Of a stretch of 64,000 nt of DNA, positions 1 to 7,165 are shown piece by piece. The stretch lies in assembly GCA_963728295.1 (NCBI GenBank), contig CAVSKB010000011.1:620001-684000 (forward strand), written 5' to 3'. Below the pieces are notes generated by a model. The model did no database searches. It saw nothing but the letters and a program-made list of their open reading frames with translations, and had not been told where the DNA came from. Made by a program: the position numbers and the translations under genes. Source of the stretch: DATJKD01 sp963728295 (lineage in GTDB: Bacteria > Pseudomonadota > Gammaproteobacteria > Steroidobacterales > Steroidobacteraceae). The first letter of the stretch is position 1, and each line of letters opens with the position of its first letter.

Positions 1-1025
1 CCGATGTCATCCGGCTGCAGCTGCCCACGCAGCATTGCTCCCACTGAGTCGAGCAGCACCTCGAGCGCGAGCGGTCCCGGGTCGGCATCGAGTGCCGCCA
101 GCTTGTCGGGCTCGATGTACAGGACCGCGCGCAGACCGCCCTTCAGTGGCTGCGCGAGGCGCGAACGGCAGGTCTCGAGAAACGCGGCTCGCTTCAGGAG
201 CCCGGTACCCGTGTCGAGCTTGAGCGCTTCCTCGAGTTGCTGCGTGATCGAGCCCGAGTCGTGCTGCTGAGTCGGCACCTTGACTCGAACCGCGGGCTCG
301 CCTTCGAACTCGAAACGCTCGAGCTCGAGCCCAAGGGGCATCTGCCCGCCGCCGGGCAGCACCACCGTCGCCTTGAGCGAGTGATCCGACCACTTGCCCT
401 GCGCGGCGGCCACCAGCGCACCCCTGAGGGCGGCGTGACTCGCCGGCGTGAACAGGTCCATCAGTGGCTGACCGACGATCGCGGCCGCGTCCTTGAGGCC
501 CGTCAGCTCGATCCACGCCGGGTTCGCGTCGACTACGATGCCTTCCTGTACGTGCGCGATCGCATCGGTCGATCCGGCCATGAAAGCCCGCATCTGGTCG
601 CGATACTGGTGGGCCGAGGCGATGGTCCCGGCGAGCGCGCTGTCGAGACGCGCGAGGTGCAGCTCACGTTCGGCGACCGCGCGCAGGCGCGGACGCGACT
701 TGAGCGTCACGATATCGCGGGCGCCGAGCTCGAGCGCTCTCGAGAGGCCGTCTTCGCTCACCGTATCGCGCACCAGCACGACGGGCATCGCGGCCGCCTG
801 GCGGTCACGCAGCTCCATGGCCGGCGCCGCGTCCTCGGCGTCCGGCAGGCAGACGAAGGTGAGCTGGGCCTTGCCCTGCGCGAGCGCGTCGCCGAATGCC
901 GCCAGGTCGCGCACCCAGGCGCAATGCACCGGATGCCCAGCGTTTCTCAGCGTGCTGTTGATGATCTCGACGGCTTCCTGGTGCCGCGAATAGACGATGA
1001 GAGGAATCGCGCTCGTCTCGGCCAT
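1..1025 (-). CDS. FimX-like receiver/PAS/GGDEF signalling protein, 3' part missing
   Basis: An unbroken reading frame starts at ATG 1025 and leaves the window at position 1 after 341 codons, so the C-terminus is missing. Residues 1-125 look like a response-regulator receiver fold. Residues 145-255 look like a PAS domain (motifs IVVDANPAW and DLFTPAS). From about residue 270 a GGDEF domain begins (LDTGTGLLKR). This order matches FimX, a cyclic-di-GMP protein of type IV pilus control, which would continue with an EAL domain beyond the window. I see no clear phosphoacceptor aspartate in the receiver part. It diverges from efp across a gap of about 260 bases. The FimX assignment rests on architecture; another PAS-GGDEF-EAL protein is possible. 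Confidence 0.75.
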   Translation of the reverse strand, partial: MAETSAIPLIVYSRHQEAVEIINSTLRNAGHPVHCAWVRDLAAFGDALAQGKAQLTFVCLPDAEDAAPAMELRDRQAAAMPVVLVRDTVSEDGLSRALELGARDIVTLKSRPRLRAVAERELHLARLDSALAGTIASAHQYRDQMRAFMAGSTDAIAHVQEGIVVDANPAWIELTGLKDAAAIVGQPLMDLFTPASHAALRGALVAAAQGKWSDHSLKATVVLPGGGQMPLGLELERFEFEGEPAVRVKVPTQQHDSGSITQQLEEALKLDTGTGLLKRAAFLETCRSRLAQPLKGGLRAVLYIEPDKLAALDADPGPLALEVLLDSVGAMLRGQLQPDDI

Positions 1026-1190
1026 GTATCCCGGCGCGGTGCCGCTCCTCGTGATTTCCCGACTGCGGAAGCGGCGGGATCATAGCACCGGTGTTTCGCG
1101 CGCAGTCGTGACGCAGGTTGCAGCATCATCTCCGTCGCCGAGGCCGCCGGGTGCTTCCTCGCCCGTTGAGCTGCCGATTTGTGGCCCGGG

Positions 1191-1220
1191 CTGACGGGGT
1201 ATGCCGGATCCGCGTATTAT
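1191..1220 (+). promoter_or_regulatory. Candidate sigma-70 promoter of efp
   Basis: A -35-like CTGACG (1191-1196) is followed after 18 bases by a -10-like TATTAT (1215-1220), 66 bases before the efp start codon. It sits in the divergent gap between the FimX-like gene and efp. The -10 matches consensus at five of six positions and the -35 at four of six. Confidence 0.4.
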
Positions 1221-1285
1221 GCAAGGCTTTCTCGAAGCAGCCCAAGGGCGCCGCCCGGGCCGCATCCTTCACGGACAGCGTCTGC

Positions 1286-1856
1286 ATGGCCAGCTACAGC
1301 ACCAACGAATTCCGCTCGGGGCTCAAGATCCTGCTCGACAAGGATCCGTACGCGATCATCGAAAACGAGTTCGTCAAGCCCGGAAAGGGACAGGCCTTCA
1401 ACCGGGTCCGCGTCCGCAATCTCAAGACCGGCCGCGTCATCGAGCGCAACGTTCCGCTCGGGGGATTCGGTCGAGGCGGCCGACGTCGTCGAGTCGGAAA
1501 TGCAGTACCTGTACAACGACGGCGCTTTCTGGCATTTCATGGTGCCGGACACCTTCGAGCAGTTCACGGCCGGCAAGGAAGCGATGGGCGACGCCGCTGC
1601 GTGGCTCAAGGACGGTGTGCATTGCAACGTCTTGCTCTGGAACGGCGTGCCGCTCGCCGTGAGCGCGCCGCCGCACGTGGAGCTCAAGATCGTCAAGACC
1701 GATCCTGGCGTGCGCGGCGACACCGCGACCGGCGGGCAGAAGCCGGCCGAGCTCGAGACCGGCGCCGTAGTCCGCGTCCCGCTCTTCATCAACGAGGGCG
1801 AGGTCATTCGCGTCGACACGCGGACGGCGGCCTACATCGCGCGCGCCAAGAGCTGA
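1286..1856 (+). CDS. efp: Translation elongation factor P (one frameshift)
   Basis: EF-P binds ribosomes stalled on polyproline stretches and helps peptide-bond formation. The first 60 codons read from ATG 1286 and contain KPGKGQA, with Lys34 at the site that is beta-lysylated in gammaproteobacteria. The frame then shifts by one base near 1467, inside a run of five G where four restore the frame. It continues through the KOW-like and OB domains to the stop at 1856. The corrected length, about 189 residues, is normal for the family. The modifying enzyme EpmA lies 0.5 kb away on the other strand. The shift is probably a sequence error. Confidence 0.95.
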
Positions 1857-1882
1857 CCCCGGCGCACTGTCCGGCAGGCGAA

Positions 1883-2377
1883 TCAGACGCGGACGGCGCG
1901 GACGAAGACCTCCACGAGCGACTCGATGCCACGCGCATCGGTGTCGTCGAATCGCCCGAGGCGCGGGCTGTCGAGATCCAGCACGCCGATCAAGCGTCCG
2001 CGATCGATCACCGGAACTACGAGCTCCGAATTTGAAGCGGCATCGCAGGTAATGTGGCCTGGGAACGCGTGCACGTCAGGCACCAGCATCGTTCGGCGCT
2101 CGGCCGCAGCCGTGCCGCAGACGCCCTTGCCGAGCGGGATACGCACGCAGGCCGGGCGACCCTGGAATGGCCCGACCAGCAGATCGCCGCTTGCGGCGTC
2201 GAGCAGGTAAAACCCAACCCAGTTGAGATCCGGCAGGCTGTAGAAGACGAGCGAAGTGGTGTTCGCAGCGCAACTGACCAGATCCGGTTCGCCGGACAGG
2301 AGCGACTCGAGGCTGCGAGCGAGCTCGGCGTAGTCGGCGTATCCGTCATCCGGGATGCGGTAATGCTGCTCGTGCAT
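1883..2377 (-). CDS. msrC: Free methionine-(R)-sulfoxide reductase, GAF domain
   Basis: This 164-residue protein is a single GAF domain. It has the three cysteines expected of fRMsr, in ACVRIP, GVCGTA and HITCD, which form the active-site disulfides that reduce free methionine-R-sulfoxide. The end is typical of the family (GVLDLDSP, then a short helix). It begins 15 bases after the epmA stop on the same strand, so it is probably the last gene of the SCO1-psd-epmA-msrC operon. The frame is intact. Confidence 0.88.
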   Translation of the reverse strand: MHEQHYRIPDDGYADYAELARSLESLLSGEPDLVSCAANTTSLVFYSLPDLNWVGFYLLDAASGDLLVGPFQGRPACVRIPLGKGVCGTAAAERRTMLVPDVHAFPGHITCDAASNSELVVPVIDRGRLIGVLDLDSPRLGRFDDTDARGIESLVEVFVRAVRV

Positions 2378-2392
2378 CGATTGTCCTCCGTA

Positions 2393-3359
2393 TCAGGCTC
2401 GTTCCGCCGGAAACGCCATGACCTCGTCGATGTGCCGCGCGCCGGCGGCGATCATCACGACGCGGTCGAAACCGAGCGCCACGCCCGAGCATCGCGGGAG
2501 CCCTGCGCCGAGCGCGGCTAGAAACGCCTCGTCCTGGGCGCGGCTCGGGCGGCCGGTTCGTGCGCGCTCCGAGGCATCTGCCGTAAAGCGCGCGGCCTGC
2601 TCGGCCGCATCGCCCAGCTCGTCGAAGCCGTTCGCCAGCTCGACCGCTCCCCAGAAGGCCTCGAACCGGGCAGCGACCGGTCCTTCGATCCGCGCCAGCG
2701 CCGCCTGTGACGCCGGGAAGTCGTGCAGGAATGTGATCCGGTCGGCCGGGAAGGAGGGCGCCACGTAAAGCGATAAGCCGAGGTCGCAAAGCGCGTCGCG
2801 TTCACCCGCGAGCGCGGCGGGCACAGTCTGCGCCGCGCGCGGCCAATGCGGAGGCCAGTTCGCGTACCGTGCCGCCGACCGGGTCGACGCCCAGGCTGGC
2901 TTCGAATGCGGCTCTGTAAGTCACGTGGCTGCTGGCTTCGGGGCTGACCAGCCCTTCGAACATGCGGAGGAGCAACCGCTCGACGTCGGCCATGAGCGCG
3001 TGATGATCGATCCCCAGCCGGTACCACTCGATCATGGTGAACTCGGGGTTGTGAAGGCGGCCGCGCTCTCCGTCGCGGAATACGTGTGCGACCTGGTAGA
3101 TGTCCGGCGCACCGGCGCACAGCAGGCGTTTCATGGCGTATTCGGGCGAGGTGTGCAGAAACCCGGCGTGCCCGCCCCCTGCATGACGCACCTCGAGCGA
3201 CTCGAGGTGCACGTCGGTGACGGCGGCGCGAACCAGGCTCGGCGTCTCGACCTCGATCGCATCCGTCGCGGCGAAGTACTCGCGTGCACGGCGCAACATG
3301 AGCGCGCGCAGCCTCAGGGTCTCGATCGAGGCAGTGGGTCGCCAGTCGGGCCCGCTCAC
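2393..3359 (-). CDS. epmA: EF-P beta-lysine ligase EpmA (PoxA/GenX), one frameshift
   Basis: EpmA is a truncated class II lysyl-tRNA synthetase paralogue that attaches (R)-beta-lysine to Lys34 of EF-P. The first part (GTG 3359) carries motif 2-like HTSPEYAMKRLL and FRDGERGRLHNPEFT. The second part carries ELANGFDELGD and the motif 3-like SGVALGFDRVVM. One extra base near 2815 splits the frames; without it the protein is about 320 residues, normal for EpmA and lacking the anticodon-binding domain of LysRS. The GTG start overlaps the psd stop (GTGA). The partner aminomutase EpmB is not in the window. Confidence 0.93.
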
Positions 3360-4250
3360 GAACGCGCCCTCGACCCTGCGAGCAGCTGTCCCAGCCGCAG
3401 GCGCGTACCCGCGGCCAGGCCTGGCGCGAACTCTCCCGCCGTCCGCTGCCAGAGCAGCACCACGGTCGACCCCATGTTGAAGCGCCCGAGCTCGTCGCCC
3501 CTGCGAAACTCGAGTCCCTGGCCGGCGGCGATCTCGCGCGCTGCACCGCCGCGGCTGGCCGGCGGATTGATCTCGCCGGCGTAGACCGTCTCGATGCTGC
3601 CGACGAACAGGGCTCCGACCATGACCAATGCCAGCGCGCCGTAGCGCGTGTCGAATTCGCAGACGACGCGTTCATTGACGCCGAACAGCCCGGGTATGGT
3701 GCGTGCAGTTGCCGCGTTGACGCTGAACAGCCGGCCAGGCAGGTAACGCGTGCTACGCAGCTGCGCATCGATCGGCACGTGGATGCGGTGGTAGTCAAAA
3801 GGCGCGAGGTAGATACAGGCATAGCGGCCGGCGGCGTACCGCGCGGCGGCCGACTCGCTACCGAGCAGCGCGGCCGCCGTGTACTCGATGCCCTTCGCCT
3901 GCAGCAGGCGACCCGCATCGGCGTCGCCGAGCTGACTCAGGCTGCCGTCGACCGGCGAGACCAGTGCGTCCGCGCCGGGCTCGATCGGCCGCACGCCCGG
4001 TTTGAGCGCGCGTGTGAAGAAAGCGTTGAAGGAAGGATAACGGTACGGGTCGGCCTCGACGGCCTCGCGGAGATTGATCTGCGGGTAGGCTTTGAGCAGC
4101 AGTCCGGATCGCCGTATTGCGGACCAGCGGCCGCGTGCTGCGCGCGAGCCGATGCATGCCGCGGGACAGGAGCTGCTGGGGCAGGATTTTCTGCAGCAGG
4201 GCAAATGCGCGGTCGGTTGCGCCCGTGACCGGCGCATCGCCTGCGGTCAT
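3356..4250 (-). CDS. psd: Phosphatidylserine decarboxylase proenzyme (one frameshift)
   Basis: Psd makes phosphatidylethanolamine at the inner membrane and cleaves itself to form a pyruvoyl group. The cleavage motif is present as FNMGSTVVLL near the C-terminus (Gly-Ser bond). SPVDGS and HRIHVP supply catalytic Asp and His positions. ATG 4250 is chosen because it overlaps the SCO1 stop (ATGA) and gives the usual N-terminal helix (FALLQKILPQQLLSR). One extra base near 4105 moves the frame before KAYPQINLREAV. The corrected length is about 297 residues. The frameshift is probably a sequence error. Confidence 0.93.
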
Positions 4251-4873
4251 CGCTTCGTCCCATGCCGCGCCAGGAGGAGGCGGTAATCGCGTGCCAGCAC
4301 CGCCGGATCGTGCGGAGCGCTCGAGTACGCTGCTATGCCGTCGGGCGCGACGAAAAAGATTCCCGCACCGTGGTCGACCGTATACGCGTCGGCGCCCGAC
4401 GCAACCTTGGCGTACGGCACGCCGAAGCCTGCGGCGACGGCGGCGACTGCGGGTGGCTCGCCTGTCGCCGCGAGGAAGGCCGGGTCGAAGTGCCGGACGT
4501 AGTCCGCAAGGAGCGGCCCCCGATCATGCTCGGGGTCCACGCTCACGAGCAGCACGCGCGGCTGTTGCGTGGCGGGCAGATCCGCGAGAGCGGCGCGTGT
4601 CCGTGCAAGCGTCGCGAGCGTGGTCGGGCAGACGTCGGGGCAGCGTGTGAAGCCGAAGAACACAATCGTCCAGCCGTGAGCAAAGAACGTCGCATCGAGC
4701 GGCCGGCCGTCCTGATCGACAAGGGAGACGGGCGGAAGGGGGCGCGGCGGCGCGATCTCGGTCGCACGTTCCGGTGCCTCGGGCAATCGGCCCTGCCAGC
4801 CGCGGGCGAGAATCGCGCCGACGGCAAACGCTACAATCGCGACGGCGCCGATCAGCAGAGGGCGTGCGGACAT
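4247..4873 (-). CDS. SCO1/SenC/PrrC-family copper chaperone, membrane anchored
   Basis: Residues 5-25 form one N-terminal membrane segment (LLIGAVAIVAFAVGAI), placing the thioredoxin-like domain outside the cytoplasm. The copper-binding CPDVC motif follows FGFTR. The distal histidine lies in the YTVDHGAGIF region, as in SCO proteins that deliver copper to cytochrome oxidase CuA. The length is 208 residues. I take ATG 4873, next to the membrane segment, over longer upstream frames that enter the divergent prmB promoter region. It heads the operon with psd and epmA. Confidence 0.88.
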   Translation of the reverse strand: MSARPLLIGAVAIVAFAVGAILARGWQGRLPEAPERATEIAPPRPLPPVSLVDQDGRPLDATFFAHGWTIVFFGFTRCPDVCPTTLATLARTRAALADLPATQQPRVLLVSVDPEHDRGPLLADYVRHFDPAFLAATGEPPAVAAVAAGFGVPYAKVASGADAYTVDHGAGIFFVAPDGIAAYSSAPHDPAVLARDYRLLLARHGTKR

Positions 4874-4936
4874 GCGGAGCTTCGGGGAACCGGGATCTGG
4901 GAGGGCCGCGATTATCCCACATCGATCACGCACGCC

Positions 4937-5872
4937 ATGATCCGATCCCAGCGCTCTGCGCGACTCCCCCCGCCGGATGCAAGCGTCGCGGACCTGATCC
5001 GCTTTGGTGCGGCGGAGTTCGAGCGCGCAGGTCTCACCTACGGGCATGGCACGGGCACGGCGGTCGACGACGCCGCGGCACTCGTCTTTCACGTGCTCGG
5101 GCTCGACCACGACAGGGCGGCCGAGGCCTACGAGACCCGGCCCGATGCGCGCGCGCGCGAAGCCGTGCTCGCGATCATCGCCGAGCGCATCAGGCGCCGC
5201 ATACCGGCCGCGTACCTGATGGGACGGATGTGGTTCGCCGGGCTCGAGTTCGAGGTCGATCCGAGGGTGATCGTGCCGCGCTCACCGTTCGCCGAGCTGA
5301 TACTTGCTTCGTTCCGGCCGTGGGTCGATCCGGCCCGCATCCGCCGGGTGCTCGACCTGGGAACGGGATCCGGATGTATCGCCATCGCATGCGCGCACGC
5401 GCTGCCCGCGAGCCTCGTGGATGCGGTAGACATATCCACCCCGGCGCTCGAGCTCGCGCGCAGAAACGTCACGCGGCACCGCCTTGCCGATCGCGTGCGC
5501 CTCTTCGAGGGCGACCTGTATCAGCCGATTGCGCGTCGCCGCTACGATATCATCGTCGCCAACCCGCCCTATGTGAGCGACGGCGAGATGTCGGAGTTGC
5601 CGCGCGAGTATGGTCACGAGCCGGACGTCGCGCTGCGGGCGGGCGCCGACGGTCTCGACGTCGTGCGACGCATCCTCGGGGGTGCGGCCCGTCACCTCGA
5701 GACGGATGGGACGCTGTTCGTCGAGGTGGGGGACAGCGATGCGCGGCTCGAAGCCGCGTTTCCCGGGGTGCCATTTCTCTGGCTCGAGTTCGAGCATGGC
5801 GGCGGTGGTGTCTTCCGGCTGACGCGCGCCGAGCTCGAGGCGCACCGGGCAGCCCTTGCATCGACGGAGTGA
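4937..5872 (+). CDS. prmB: Ribosomal protein L3 N5-glutamine methyltransferase
   Basis: PrmB methylates a glutamine of ribosomal protein L3. The 311-residue product has the S-adenosylmethionine motif LDLGTGSGCIAIA and the NPPYV tetrad that binds the target amide. The N-terminal helical substrate domain has PAAYLMGRMWFAG. ATG 4937 gives the family length. The neighbour is aroC, the same order as in E. coli, with two bases between stop and start. The frame is intact. Confidence 0.95.
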   Translation: MIRSQRSARLPPPDASVADLIRFGAAEFERAGLTYGHGTGTAVDDAAALVFHVLGLDHDRAAEAYETRPDARAREAVLAIIAERIRRRIPAAYLMGRMWFAGLEFEVDPRVIVPRSPFAELILASFRPWVDPARIRRVLDLGTGSGCIAIACAHALPASLVDAVDISTPALELARRNVTRHRLADRVRLFEGDLYQPIARRRYDIIVANPPYVSDGEMSELPREYGHEPDVALRAGADGLDVVRRILGGAARHLETDGTLFVEVGDSDARLEAAFPGVPFLWLEFEHGGGGVFRLTRAELEAHRAALASTE

Positions 5873-5874
5873 GC

Positions 5875-6972
5875 ATGTCGGGTAATTCCTTCGGCCGCCT
5901 GTTCACCGTCACCACGTTCGGCGAGAGTCACGGCCCCGCGCTGGGCGGAATCGTCGACGGCTGTCCGCCCGGACTTTCGCTGGCCGAAGACGACCTGCAG
6001 CGCGAAGTCGATCGCCGCCGGCCTGGAACGTCCAGGTTCACCAGCCAGCGGCGCGAGGCGGACCGCGTACGGATCCTGTCAGGCGTGTTCGAAGGGCGCA
6101 CGACGGGCACTCCGATCGGCTTGGTCGTCGAAAACGAGGACCAGCGCTCGTACGACTACGAGAGGATCCGCGACCGCTTCCGGCCGGGACACGCCGATTA
6201 CACCTACCAGCAGAAATATGGAACGCGCGACCATCGCGGGGGCGGGCGCTCTTCCGCCCGCGAGACGGTGATCCGTGTGGCGGCCGGGGCTATCGCGCGC
6301 AAATACCTGAAGGAGCGGCTGGGAGTGACGATCCGCGGCTGGCTTGCGCAGGCGGGTTCGCTCCGCTTCGCCGTTGCGGACCTGGATGCGGTGGACACCA
6401 ACCCATTCTTCTGTCCCGACCCGTCGCGGGTCGCGGAGATCGAGGACCTCATCACCCGGCTTCGGCGCGAGGGGGATTCGGTCGGCGCGCGTGTCACGGT
6501 CCACGCACGCGGTGTGCCGCCGGGTCTCGGCGAGCCGGTGTTCGGCCGGCTCGATGCCGACCTCGCCTCGGCGATGATGGGAATCAATGCGGTCAAGGGT
6601 GTCGAGATCGGCGATGGATTCGGCGTCGTCGAGCAGCGCGGCTCCCAGCATCGGGACGAGCTCACGCCGGAGGGCTTCTTGTCCAACCACGCGGGCGGCA
6701 CGCTCGGCGGAATCAGCTCCGGCCAGGACGTCATCGTCAGCCTCGCGCTGAAGCCCACCTCCAGCATCGTGCTGCCTGGTCGCACCATCGATGTCGCCGG
6801 GCAGGCGGTCGAGATCTCGACGACGGGCCGACACGACCCGTGCGTGGGGCTGCGGGCCGTACCGATCGCCGAGGCGATGCTTGCTCTCGTCCTGATGGAC
6901 CACTTTCTAAGGCACAGGGCGCAGAATGCCGACGTCCGGTCACCCACGCCCGACATCACCCGCGCTCGCTGA
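5875..6972 (+). CDS. aroC: Chorismate synthase
   Basis: AroC converts EPSP to chorismate, the last shikimate step, using reduced FMN. Signature regions are GESHGPALGGIVDGCPPG at the start, DHRGGGRSSARET in the middle and GRHDPCVGLRAVPIAEAM near the end. The 365 residues are normal. The ATG is two bases after the prmB stop, so the two are cotranscribed. The frame is intact. Confidence 0.97.
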   Translation: MSGNSFGRLFTVTTFGESHGPALGGIVDGCPPGLSLAEDDLQREVDRRRPGTSRFTSQRREADRVRILSGVFEGRTTGTPIGLVVENEDQRSYDYERIRDRFRPGHADYTYQQKYGTRDHRGGGRSSARETVIRVAAGAIARKYLKERLGVTIRGWLAQAGSLRFAVADLDAVDTNPFFCPDPSRVAEIEDLITRLRREGDSVGARVTVHARGVPPGLGEPVFGRLDADLASAMMGINAVKGVEIGDGFGVVEQRGSQHRDELTPEGFLSNHAGGTLGGISSGQDVIVSLALKPTSSIVLPGRTIDVAGQAVEISTTGRHDPCVGLRAVPIAEAMLALVLMDHFLRHRAQNADVRSPTPDITRAR

Positions 6973-6990
6973 CGGCGGAATCTGTGCACC

Positions 6991-7017
6991 GTGTCCGGAC
7001 CGGTGGGGCCGGGACAC
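6991..7017. terminator. GC-rich hairpin after aroC, no T-tract
   Basis: The arms GTGTCC (6991-6996) and GGACAC (7012-7017) are perfectly complementary, with further G-C pairing inside. It lies 18 bases after the aroC stop, but no run of T follows, so intrinsic termination is uncertain. The rest of the gap up to fimV turns AT-rich near 7070-7095 and probably holds the fimV promoter. Confidence 0.3.
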
Positions 7018-7165
7018 GCTACATATGCCGGCCGGCCCCGTCGACAGGTGGGCGTGGATGTAGCTGTCGGCTATAGTTATGTCTAATTTAAAGAAGTCAC
7101 GTGAATAAGCCCCGGTGCGGCGGCCGACCGCCCGGGAACACGATTACGTGCGCGGGGAGCCCCGA

